A stretch of 64,000 nt of DNA from Amorphophallus konjac (Eukaryota; Streptophyta; Magnoliopsida; Alismatales; Araceae), in NCBI GenBank assembly GCA_022559845.1, contig CM040127.1, positions 33,070,708-33,134,707 of the forward strand, in the 5' to 3' direction. Of this stretch, positions 12,060 to 22,725 are shown one piece after another (within the stretch, counting starts at the first letter, position 1; every line of letters starts with the position of its first letter). A program made the translations under genes and the position numbers. A model generated the notes under the pieces. The model was not told where the DNA came from. It saw only the letters and a program-made list of their open reading frames with translations, and did not search any database.

Positions 12060-12734
12060 TATTTACATTCCCAGAGATAGTCATCGATCCTAACTTAGAG
12101 ACGGACTCAAAAGTACACGAGAGAGCAGGGAGAGAGGAAAACGAGAGTTTTAGATATGGAGAGGGTGCTAAGTGGGACATTGAGTGCTCGGAAACGAGGT
12201 TGGAGTCATGGAGGCATTAGAGTTCTCTATGTATCTCTCTAGAGGTAAGAATGCGACTGTGTCTATGCGTGTTGCGATCTCTTGTACGTCAGAATGTGTC
12301 CGTTTTAGGTTCATCTGGAACCCTATTTATGTCGATTGTCGTGACGTCGTCTCTTTCCTGACTTAGCGACGGCATGATTAGTGGAGCGATGATTTGTTCG
12401 ATCGTGAGGATCATTAGTTGTCCACTCGTCTGTTTCTTGAGAAAAGATATCATGACAGACATTTCGGTGGCGTGGGTGAGATTCAACGTTCGTCAGATAA
12501 GTCTCATAACTCTTACCTCAACGTTCACCCGTTAGCGAATTTCATGACATCCGGGATGCACATGTGTAGAGATTGAGCTCACGAGTCGGCCAGTCCCAAG
12601 CGGACCTCAATTGGACAACATTCTTGGGGTGGGGCCGGTTGGTGATAACTGTACTAGGCCTGACGATAATGGACTACTTCGGGCCTGACGTTACTGGGCC
12701 TGGATGGACCTGGCATTTTTCCCGCTCCTCAAGT
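12060..12734 (+). mobile_element. LTR-like repeat, copy B
   Basis: Carries the same ordered motifs as copy A in the opposite orientation: gctcgg words near 12187, a CCCTATTTATG TATA-like word near 12322, then an ACGTTCACCCGTTAGCGAAT block and GGGCCTGACGTTACTGGGCC words near 12682. It is interrupted at its right end by the hAT element (next entry). It lies just outside the right LEA arm, as copy A lies just outside the left arm. Ends are approximate and there is no coding sequence. Confidence 0.5.
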
Positions 12735-13999
12735 CAGTGGCGGAGCTAGGAATATTTAGAAGGGAGGGCAAAATAAAACTAATATAATAAAAATTATTCA
12801 TTTTTATTCAAGTAGAAGATATTTTACAAGTGAGTTATCCACAACGGGTCTTCATATTCTGAAAGCGTTACATTATTGCCTCATTGTCAATGCTCTGGTT
12901 GACGATTTCCAAAAAAACAGTTCTATTTTTAACAATTCAGATGGACTAGTCATGAATAAACTAAATGTTGCATATAGAAAAATATATAAAAAATATAGAA
13001 TTACTCAAGATAAAAAGATGTTCCCAAAAAAGATTATTGCCTCATTGTCAATACTCTGGTTGAATATTTTCAAAAAAAATTCTATTTTTAACTATTCAGA
13101 TGGACTAGCCATGAATAAACTAAATGTTGCATATAGAAAAATGTATAAAAAATATAGAATTCGTCAAGATAAAAAGTTGTTCCCAAAAAACTTCGGAGAT
13201 AAAAGAAACATCAGATCCACTCGGACCACTCATATACCTTGATGAACTCCTAGTCAAAAATTACTTCAGCTTCAAAATCAGGGACACGATTTCTGACGAG
13301 CGGGAGCTGGCTCTGGATTATATTATTGAAATAAAGAATCACAAATAAGCATAACTGAGGGGAAGAACCAGGTTAAACTATTGAGGATTTGAGGTATGTA
13401 AAATGTCTGTGATTAGAATACACCAAGTAAGAATTAAACAGAAAGACAAAATCAAAGCCCTCAAAGAAATACTTTCCATAAAACCCTATGGTAAAACTCT
13501 ACCATCAAATAGATAACAAGATAATCGAGCAAGGGAAAAAACTCACCGCATTGACAGAGAAGTTCTTCCAAGTGGAGTGGGGTCGAGGGTCGATCCTGTT
13601 AGATGTGCGGATCGGAGAGACTTGCTACAAATCGACCCTATGTATAGCCCCACGGCCCTCCTTTTTTTTTGTTTTATGCTCAACCGTGAAAACAACCTAC
13701 ACAGAGTTTCTCAGCCGTAATACGTACCTTTTTACAATTTTAGTTGTGCAGCCTTCGTCCTCCTTATATCTCCTTTAGGTTTCCAACTTACAAAATATAA
13801 TCTTGATCGTTGATTTAATTGATGGTACGGTTAAACAACTACAGGAAATATGGTGGGTCATAATGATACGTTTTGATCACTTTTAGCAATGGGTAAAAAT
13901 GTAATGATCCCATAATATAAGGGGGCAAATTTAAAGCTCTCAAAATAATTGTATTGAGGTCAAGGGTTGTCCCCCCTGGCTCCCCTGGCTCCGCCACTG
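12735..13999. mobile_element. Non-autonomous hAT-type transposon, 1265 bp
   Basis: The termini are CAGTGGCGGAGCTAGG at the left and the inverted CCTGGCTCCGCCACTG at the right. They are flanked by a perfect 8-bp direct duplication CCTCAAGT (12727-12734 and 14000-14007), the hallmark of hAT insertion. The interior has no transposase frame that I recognise. The longest frames, such as 12952-13242, arise from an internal tandem duplication of about 161 bp. The 3682 remnant shares its left end. It is inserted at the end of LTR-like copy B. Confidence 0.85.
12873..13194 (+). repeat. Two-copy 161-bp tandem duplication inside the hAT element
   Basis: The TTGCCTCATTGTCAAT word occurs at 12877 and again at 13038, and the following about 150 bases repeat with few changes. 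Both units keep an open frame reading NKLNVAYRK and KKYRI. Confidence 0.8.
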
Positions 14000-14129
14000 C
14001 CTCAAGTATAAATATTTCATAATAAATTCAAACTTCTTGAGCTGTTGAAATATTTGAAAATTGTCTCTTTTTAAAGTTTTATCAAGATCTATACATATAA
14101 TTTCTTTGAAATAATGTAGAGGCTAAAAA

Positions 14130-14497
14130 GTATCTCATTTGCCTCGTACTACATCTTTAAGATTTATTGGACGGAGAAGAGCAGTCAATGACAAAAAAGA
14201 AACATGCGCACTAAAAAGAGACGTCATAAAGAGCCCTGGGAGCGATTTCATGGGACAACCCTCCGATATTTAAACAAGATCCATCCGAGAGGAGGGAACC
14301 AAATAACATGTGAGTAGAGAGAGAGGAGGAGGAAGTAGCCTACATTTTGGAGTCTGAGGAGGGCGTGGAGAGCGCTCGGAGGATGCTCGGAAAAGATAAG
14401 AGTGCTCAGAGAGATATAAAGAGAAGAATCGTGAAGGAATCTCTCTGTCTCTGATCTACTATATGAGCTTCCTTTGATGGCAAGCACTTGGGGAACC
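14130..14497 (+). mobile_element. LTR-like repeat copy C, left part (split by copia)
   Basis: Aligns by eye with copy D (50100-50480): the AAGAGCAGTC word, an AGCCCTGGGAGCGATTTCA-type block, GTGAGTAGAGAGAG, and gctcgg words. The repeat stops at the copia target site and resumes after 21087. There is no gene. The region 14008-14130 is AT-rich and unassigned. Confidence 0.55.
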
Positions 14498-14502
14498 CTC
14501 TA

Positions 14503-15489
14503 TGTTGGGTTGAAGTGGATTAGATTGAGAGTGTTCTTAAGAAAGGGAAACTCAAAGGTTTATCCAAAGGGTGCTACCTCAAGTGTTGTGTTTTGTATGG
14601 GGACTTTTATCCCACATTGGAAAACACAAAGAGGTGAGGGGACCTTATAGTTCCTAGGGCCCCCTGGACTATGTCTTATAGACAATAGTGGGGGTAAGCT
14701 AGGACCTATCACACGCACGCACGCGCCGGGCCGGGCGGGGCTGGGCGGGCGCGCGTGTGTGTGTGAAGTGCGGGTCCAGCCGGCTTGTCCTGGCACTCTT
14801 TTGGATTTCTTTTTACTGTTTTGCCCTTTCTTGGAGAGAAAGAGGGGTCTCCGAATGATTTTTGTTTGGAGGCAGACCGTCGCAGGCGTGTGTATAACAG
14901 GAGTGATTAGCATTACCCTAATCACGGGTTATCCTGTTCTGCTATTTTTTACTTCCCCGAGGAACCGCTCGCGCTCCGCTCTCTATCTCTCGTCTCTCCG
15001 TCGGTTGCAGCCGCTGCTCCGTTGCTCTGCCTCCCTTGCATATCACCAACATCGTTCGGCCGTTGACGTCTTCTTCGTCGGTGTTCGCTGCTGTCTTTCG
15101 TCGGTGATCGGTGCATGTTCTTCGACCTACATATTTTTCCTTTAAGAAGAGATCTAGGTTTCTCGCATAGCATTTTTTACTAGATTCTTAAGAGTGCGCT
15201 TAAGGGTCTTGTGTTAGTAGTCGTATCCTGGGGGAAGACCGCCATACTCATCGCACCGTTCTTGTGAGGGGTGATATCTTCTCTAAGGGGAGTCTCTTTG
15301 AGACGCTTCTACTACATATTTAATTGTTCTACAACCATGTTTTACACTATAATCATGTTTATTAATCTTGTTTCTTGGTCGTTCTTTGTTGAATCAACCC
15401 CATATGCATGTATGCTCTGGTTTGCCTTGTATATATTGTGGTCCGGTTGTTGCCATGATGTCACCCCATTACACTGTTTATTCCCAACA
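14503..15489 (+). repeat. 5' LTR of copia element
   Basis: 987 bp, TGTTGGG...CCCAACA. It contains a GC-rich alternating stretch (CGCACGCACGCGCC region near 14712). Differences from the 3' LTR are scattered substitutions with no length change. Just downstream I do not see the usual initiator-Met primer site TGGTATCAGAGC. Confidence 0.95.
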
Positions 15490-15510
15490 GTCTTAGAGAA
15501 GATATCGTTC

Positions 15511-18500
15511 ATGGCATCGTCATCTTCAATGAGTTTTGGAACCAGGGTGGACATGTCTGGGATGCCCGCGAAATTTGCTGGGCAACACTTTAAGCGTTGG
15601 CAACAACGCATGAAGATGTGGTTCACCATGGTTGGTCTAATCTCATTGTTAGAGTCGGACCCCCCTGTGATAGATGAAAACGACCTCGAGAGTGCTAAGA
15701 AGGCTGAAGAGTGGAATACTAGAGACAGGTTAGGACATGTGTGCATTCTAACTGCACTGTCGGATGTCCTGTTTGATGTCTATAGTACTTCCACCTTCAA
15801 CACTATTAAAGCTCTGTGGAATGAACTTGATCGGAAGTACAATACCGAGGACCAAGGTCTGGAAAAGTACTCCGTGGGCAAGTTCCTTAAATTCCAGATG
15901 GTCGAGAATAAGTCTATAGGGGAGCAGGCACATGAGCTTCTACTTATGTTCCATGGTTTGGCTGAGGCAGACATGAAAATGCCTGAAAAACTCCAAGTCA
16001 TGTGCATCATAGAGAAATTGCCTAGATCCTGGGAGGATTTTGGCATGGGCCTCAAGCACCGCAAAGGGGCTATCTCTCTTGATGATTTGATGAGGGCTGT
16101 AGCCATTGAAGAGGAACATAGGAAGGAAAAGCCCAATATGCCTGTGGATGCAAGTGCAAACCTAGTGATGAAGCATAAGGGTAAAGATCCAAAAGGCAAG
16201 GCCAAGGTTGATTCCACTGTTCAGATGAAACCTAAGGGAAAGATAAAGAAGAAGAAGGTACTGGGACAGTGTTGGAATTGTGGTGACAAGGGTCACATGC
16301 GCAATGACTGTCCTAAAAAGAAGGAAAAATTGCTGAACAAAGCCATGCTGACCCATGAAATTCCAGCACAGGTCCATGTGGTGACTGGGGGATCTTCTTC
16401 TGGTATGGAGTATGTTTCTCTAAATCCTCAATTATTTACTATTTATGAACCAAATGAGTGGTTGGTGGACACTGGAGCCAATGTGCATCTATGTGCTGAC
16501 AGGGCTAATTTTGTGTCTTATCAGGCAACCCATGATCGCTCCGTGACAATGGGAAATGGAAGTACAGCTAGGGTGCTAGGAGTTGGACGTGTGAACCTGA
16601 AGTTTACTTCATGGCGTGTTCTTACTCTTTCCTTAGTGTACCATGTTCCTAGTGTTAAGAGGAATATTTTATCTGGTTCTGTTTTAGTAAGGGAGGGTTG
16701 TGAACTGAACTTTAAATGTAATAAAGTTGTTATACTCTATCTGAAGACTTTTATTGCGAAAGGTTATCTTTCTGATGGTTTGTTTAAAATCTTTGTGGAT
16801 CATGTGATGAACAGAAATGTGAATGATAGTGCTTCAATTTCTACTTCTGTTCCTGTTGCTTATAATGTTATATATTCATCTGAATTATGGCATGCCCGTT
16901 TAGGTCATCTTAATTTCAATTCTTTGAAACGTATGATGAATCTGAAATTGATTCCTGAGCATACTGTTGATAAAACTAAGAAATGTGATATCTGTGTACA
17001 GGTTAAACAACCCAGAAAACCTTTTCATTCTGTGGTTAGAGATTCAGATATTCTGGATCTGGTGCATTCAGATATTTGTGAGTTTAATGGTGTGTTGACT
17101 AGGGATCATAAAAAGCATTTCATTACCTTTATTGATGACTGTAGTAGATACTGTTATGTGTCTTTGCTTAGATCTAAGGATGAGACTTTGCAAAAGTTTA
17201 TCATCTTTAAGAAGGAAGCAGAAACATAATTTGGCAGAGTTCTTAAGAAGTTGAGGTCAGACAGAGGAGGAGAGTATACTTCTAGTCTGTTTGTGGAATA
17301 TTGCCAAGATCATTGCATTATTCATGAAACAACCGCCCCATACTCTCCTCAGTCTAATGGGATAGCAGAAAGGAAGAACCGGGTATTCATAGACATGGTC
17401 AACTCTCTCCTGCAGAGTTCGGGACTACCAAAGTATATGTGGGGGGAAGCTTTGAATACGGCTTGCCTTATTCTGAATCATATTCCCCTGAAACATAGAG
17501 ATAGTAGTCCAATTGAACTTTGGAGAGATAGGAAACCTAGTTTGAAATTTCTCAAAGTGTGGGGGTGCCTTGCAAAGGTACTTGTTCCTGAGCACAAGAG
17601 AAAGAAACTAGGGCCTAAGACAGTTGACGCCGTCTTTCTAGGCTATGCTGAAAATAGCTATGCATACAGGTTTCTGGTTATTAAATCAGAAATTCCTGGC
17701 ATAGATATTAACACCATAGTCGAGTTTCGAGATGCCACGTTCTTCGAAAATATTTTTCCCATGAAGACTGGTTTGCCTCAACATTTCACTTCTGAGACTG
17801 TAGTCTCTACATCTGATTCTATTCCAGAACATGTGGAAAGAATGACAAATGTGGGGGCTGATGCGTCCGAACCTTATCCTGATACTTGTGATCAAGAAGA
17901 GGTTGAACCAAGAAGGAGTAAAAGATAAAGGGTAGCCAAGGATTATGGAAGTGATTTTGTTACTTTCCAGATCACGGGTGACCCCCCAACCTTTCGAGAT
18001 GCCATGGCTTCACCGGAAGCAAGGCATTGGAAGGATGCCATTAAGAGTGAGATAGATTCCATTCTTGCTAATGGCACTTGGGTGTTAGTTGATCCTCCTC
18101 CTGGTTCAAAGACCATAGGATGCAAATGGGTCTTTAAGAAGAAACTAAAGCCAGATGGAACCATTGACAAGTATAAAGCCAGGCTTGTGGCTAAGGGTTT
18201 CAAACAATTGGAGGGGATAGATTACTTTGATACCTATTCTCCTGTCACTAGGATGACCACAATCAGAGTGCTTATAGCACTGGCTTCCTTATATAATCTG
18301 ACTGTCCATCAAATGGATGTCAAGACTGCCTTCCTTAATGGTGATCTTGATGAAGAGATTTATATGGATCAGCCTGAAGGATTTGTGGCTCCAGGTAGTG
18401 AAAACCAAGTTTGTAGACTTATTAAGTCTCTATATGGTTTGAAACAAGCCCCTAAGCAATGGCATGAAAAGTTTGACATAACTATCATGTCATTTGGATT

Positions 18501-19554
18501 TGTAGTCAATGAGTTTGACAAGTGTATCTATCACAAAGTTAAGGGAAATGAATATGTAATCTTATGCCTATATGTAGATGATATCTTGTTGTTTGGAAGC
18601 AATTTGAGAATTATAATTGAGACTAAATCATTCTTAAGTAGCAGATTTGAAATGAAGGATATGGGTGAGGTAAATATAATTCTGGGGCTGACTCTTATTA
18701 GATCAGCTGAAGGGATAGCAATTTCTCAATCTCACTATGTTGAGAAAATTTTGGAGAAATTTGGCTATCAGAATTGTAAAGCTGTCTGTACACCTTATGA
18801 TCCTTCTAGAATTTTCTGCAAGAACAAGAGTGGTGATCCTGTGTCTCAATTACGGTATTCTCATGTTATAGGGAGCTTAATGTATCTTGTAAACTGTACT
18901 AGACCAGACATTTCATATGCTGTGTCTAAACTCAGTAGATACACGAGCTGTCCTGACCATACTCATTGGGAAGGCTTAGATAGAGTTCTGAGGTACCTAA
19001 AAGGTATCATGACCCTGGGCTTGCATTTTCAAAGATTCCCTGTTGTCCTTGAGGGATATAGTGATGCAAGCTGGATAGCTGAAAACTCAGGGAGCAATGG
19101 TGTCACAGGGTATGTTTTTACTCTGGGAGGTGGTGCAGTCGCATGGAGGTCGACTAAACAAACCATCTTGTCTCGGTCTACTTTTGAGGCTGAATTGTAT
19201 GCTTTGAACACAACTGGCTTGGAGGCTGAATGGATCAGAGGTCTTCTGTCTCTCCCTCTGATGAGTCAGCCTATACCTGCGATCTCTGTGCATTGTGACA
19301 ATATGACCACAATTGCAAAGGTCAAAAGTTCAAAGTACAATCAAAAAGAAAGGAGACACATTCATCTCAGACTTAAGTCTGTAAGGGAATTAGTGTCTCA
19401 GGGAGTGATAGATGTGGACTTTGTTGGTACCAAGGACAATATAGCTGATCCTCTGACTAAAGGACTTAATAAAAGTCAAGTCCAAAAGTTTAGGATGGGG
19501 ATGGGACTGAAACCCATCAGTTGTTCTCCTGCAGTGGCAACCCAACCTATCTGA
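15511..19554 (+). pseudogene. copia gag-pol polyprotein, interrupted by two stop codons
   Basis: One reading frame runs from ATG 15511 to TGA 19552-19554 (1348 codons), broken by TAA at 17227-17229 and TAA at 17926-17928 with no frameshift. Domains in order: a gag domain; a CCHC zinc knuckle CWNCGDKGHMRNDC (16270-16311); a protease with WLVDTGA (about 16459); an integrase with HARLGHLN and KCDIC zinc residues (about 16890-16995) and a D, D, E catalytic set in HSDI, SDRGGEY and NGIAERKNR; a reverse transcriptase with YVDD at 18571-18582; and RNase H with SDASWIAEN and CDNMTT segments (about 19060-19310). The first stop falls inside the integrase core and the second just before reverse transcriptase. 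The lineage within copia is not assigned. Confidence 0.95.
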
Positions 19555-20080
19555 GTAGAGATCCTACAAAGTAGGTTCAATGTGGTAATAACAAGTTGCT
19601 GAGAGGACTGGAAGGCACTTAATTTAGACAGATACTTTGTATCTGAGTTCCTCCCCTGTAATCCTAAACAAGCTAGTGCTTGTTACTGCAAGTTAAGGTT
19701 GAGTTATACACTCTTAATGGGTTCAAGCCTGGCAAGGCAGGATGTCAGCAGTGCATCCTTGGAGAAGCCCACCTAAGTGAGTACTACTGTGTGGCCGCAG
19801 TTAAAGAATTGGGTTATTCTTGAAAATGCTCATGAATCAGGACAGGGCGTATGGCCTTTAAAAGCGCCGGTTACTCTTTTTGCTATCAATGAAACCTTAT
19901 ACCATGTTGTTTTCCTATAAGTAACCTTCACATCAAGAATCAAGTTCAAGATTTAGTTCACTTCGATTCTGTGAGGGGTGAAAATTGGAACACTTATGTG
20001 AAGGTTCAAACCCGAAAGGTACCTTTACTGAAAGCATGATATGTTTAAGTCTCTTCTGTGTGTTCCCTTTCTCAAACCTT

Positions 20081-20095
20081 GAGTTTGTGGGGGAA
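20081..20095 (+). other. Polypurine tract of copia element
   Basis: A purine-rich GTTTGTGGGGGAA directly abuts the 3' LTR start, the normal position of the plus-strand primer. Between the end of the polyprotein and this site (19555-20080) there is non-coding sequence only. Confidence 0.7.
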
Positions 20096-21082
20096 TGTTG
20101 GGTTGAAGTGGATTAGATTGAGAGTGTTCTTAAGAAAGGGAAACTCAAAGGTTTATCCAAAGGGTGCTACCTCAAGTGTTGTGTTTTGTATGGGGACTTT
20201 TGTCCCACATTGGAAAACACAAAGAGGTGAGGGGACCTTATAGTTCCTAGGGTCCCCTGGACTATGTCTTATAGACAATAGTGGGGGTAAGCTAGGACCT
20301 ATCACACGCACGCACGCGCCGGGCCGGGCTGGGCTGGGCGGGCGCGCGTGTGTGTGTGAAGTGCGGGTCCAGCCGGCTTGTCCTGGCACTCTTTTGGATT
20401 TCTTTTTACTGTTTTGCCCTTTCTTGGAGAGAAAGAGGGGTCTCCGAATGGTTTTTGTTTGGAGGCGGACCGTCGCGGGCGTGTGTATAACAGGAGTGAT
20501 TAGCATTACCCTAATCACAGGTTATCATGTTCTGCTATTTTTTACTTCCCCGAGGAACCGCTCGCGCTCCGCTCTCTATCTCTCGTCTCTCCGTCGGTTG
20601 CAGCCGCTGCTCCGTTGCTCTGCCTCCCTTGCATATCACCAACATCGTTCGGCCGTCGACGTCTTCTTTGTCGGTGTTCGCTGCTGTCTTTCGTCGGTGA
20701 TCGGTGCATGTTCTTCGACCTACATATTTTTCCTTTAAGAAGAGATCTAGGTTTCTCGCATAGCATTTTTTACTAGATTCTTAAGAGTGCGCTTAAGGGT
20801 CTTGTGTTAGTAGTCGTATCCTGGGGGAAGACCGCCATACTCATCGCACCGTTCTTGTGAGGGGTGATATCTTCTCTAAGGGGAGTCTCTTTGAGACGCT
20901 TCTACTACATATTTAATTGTTCTACAACCATGTTTTACACTATAATCATGTTTATTAATCTTGTTTCTTGGTCGTTCTTTGTTGAATCAACCCCATATGC
21001 ATGTATGCTCTGGTTTGCCTTGTATATATTGTGGTCCGGTTGTTGCCATGATGTCACCCCATTACACGGTTTATTCCCAACA
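20096..21082 (+). repeat. 3' LTR of copia element
   Basis: 987 bp, the same length as the 5' LTR and nearly identical. It is followed by the CTCTA target duplicate. Confidence 0.95.
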
Positions 21083-21087
21083 CTCTA

Positions 21088-21336
21088 TCTATGGCTGTGA
21101 GCGTTTGGGTGTCAATATTGCTCATGTGAATAAGTCTCTGTGTGTCTTTTCTCCTCTAGGCTTGACTGGGACCTATTTATATAGGGAGCGATGGAGAGCC
21201 TGACTTAACAGCGACATCGTCCGTGTAGTGGTGTCTTGTTTCATTGTGGGGATCTCTCGTCGTCCATCCATAGAGAGGATCTCATGCAGGGTGTCTTGAT
21301 GACGTGGGAGCAAATCTCGTAATGACAGTCCCAACA
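21088..21336 (+). mobile_element. LTR-like repeat copy C, right part
   Basis: Continues copy C after the copia insertion. It has a CTCCTCTAGGCTTGACTGGG region and GGGACCTATTTATATAGGG, which match copy D at about 50550-50585, then an AATCTCGTAATGACAG word resembling copy D near 50770. It probably ends at CCCAACA near 21336, where the beta-amylase intron/exon fragment begins. Confidence 0.5.
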
Positions 21337-22434
21337 TTCATCCATCTGGTGGCGGATTCTCTAGCATCCAGGACGGACGCACGCACGCCATCTCCATCAG
21401 CTCGGCATACCCGTCCCAGTCGTAATCCCTCGGCCCCTCCCGCTCCACCAGCCCCCACCCCACGTCCACCATCACCCCCTCCACCCCGGCGCTCCTCAAC
21501 GCCTGCAGGCTCGTGTTCATGGCCTTCTTACTTGTAATGCCCCGGATTTTTTGGATATTTTTCGGATCCTCGTTCGTGGGTCCCGGATCTGGTTTCTCGG
21601 AGTGTCCGACTCCGTTGTGTCCGAAATTTTGTTTTGGACATCTTCCGTGTTCGGATCAGCGCGATCCGGAGTCGTTTCGCAGGCCCGGAGTCGTTCCGCG
21701 GCTTTTCCCGCGTGTGTTTTCCGATTCCCGGCGTGGGTTTCGGCTTTTCCTTCGGAAGCTCGTTGCGGGAGAACCGGGCCGTTCACATGGACGCGTGTGG
21801 TACCGTTGCGATCGGTGCGTTCCAAGGATCGCGAGGGTGTGATTTTCTATTTTTCTGGATTTTTCTGAATTTCTGGATTTTTCCTATATATAAACCCTTT
21901 CCTCTCTCCCCTCTCATTTCTCTCTTCTCTCCCTCTCTCTTCTCACGCTCTCTCCTCTCACCCTCTCTCTCCGGCGGCCGACGGGGCGGAGTACAGGCGA
22001 GGCGGGGGACGGCGCGGGCGAGGCGCGGGCGAGGATGGATGAGGATCGAGGCGGTGGAGGCGCGTGGAAGCTCGGCCGTGGGTTCGTGGAACGGCGAGGC
22101 TTCAACGGCGTTTTCTTCGTGAATCGGCGTCCACGGTGTGCGAAATCTTCGGTGGAGGTAGGGTGATGGTTCCTCAGCTCGTGCACTTCCTTTCCCGCGA
22201 GTTTCGTAGGTCGCGGTGAGCCGAGCGGGCCAAATGGGGTGATTTGGGGCAAAAACCATGTTTTAGGGCTTGTGGGCCGATCTCTCGTTTCGGTGCGTTT
22301 TAAGTCGATCCGAGGCCATAGATGCATGCTAGGGGCTTATGGGGAGCTTCCCCCTTGTTTTACCCCTCTCCTGTGGAGGTATGGGGGCGTGGGACGAGTT
22401 TTGGGCCGTTTCTGCCGTTTTCGGTCGCGGACTG

Positions 22435-22464
22435 AGAACGCGCTAGCCTCGGCTAGCGCGTTCT
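22435..22464. repeat. 30-bp perfect palindrome in the 5' LTR
   Basis: AGAACGCGCTAGCC, two bases (TC), then its exact reverse complement. The inner word CGCGCTAG is the same as the stem of the adjacent tandem hairpins. The mirror copy in the 3' LTR is at about 28634-28663. Confidence 0.9.
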
Positions 22465-22527
22465 TAAGGGTCGCGCCTCCCCGACAGGGCGCGTTCATCG
22501 GAGAAGATGAACAGTAAGGCGGTTCCC

Positions 22528-22725
22528 GTCGCGCTATGGGGTCCTAGCGCGTTTTGCGTTGTCGCGCTAGGGGTTCCTAGCGCGATTTGCCTTGTCGCGC
22601 TAGGGGTTCCTAGCGCGATCTGCGTTGTCGCGCTAGGGGTCCCTAGCGCGATATTCCTTGTCGCGCTAGGGTTCCCTAGCGCGTTCTGGCTTGTCGCGCT
22701 AGGTGATCCTAGCGCGATCTTACCT
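22528..22725 (+). repeat. Six 33-bp tandem hairpin units, 5' LTR
   Basis: Units start at 22528, 22561, 22594, 22627, 22660 and 22693, exactly 33 bases apart. Each contains an inverted repeat TCGCGCTAGG / CCTAGCGCGA around a 2-4-base loop, then a variable spacer of about nine bases. The 3' LTR has five units (28727-28891). The layout resembles repeat-spacer arrays, but here it lies in a plant LTR. Confidence 0.95.

Larger units (their letters stand above)
14498..21087 (+). mobile_element. Ty1/copia LTR retrotransposon with 5-bp target duplication
   Basis: A complete element of 6580 bp (14503-21082). It has two 987-bp LTRs that begin TGTTGGG and end CCCAACA, flanked by CTCTA at 14498-14502 and 21083-21087. 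The order gag, protease, integrase, reverse transcriptase, RNase H is that of Ty1/copia. The LTRs differ at only about eleven bases by my count, which indicates a fairly recent insertion. The polyprotein frame has two in-frame stops, so this copy cannot by itself make a full product. It is nested in LTR-like copy C. Confidence 0.95.

Noticed and set aside
22528..22725. CRISPR-like repeat-spacer array
   Set aside because: Regular 33-bp repeats with palindromic stems and variable spacers look similar, but spacers are only about 9 bases, the array is duplicated in both LTRs of a plant retrotransposon, and no cas genes exist.
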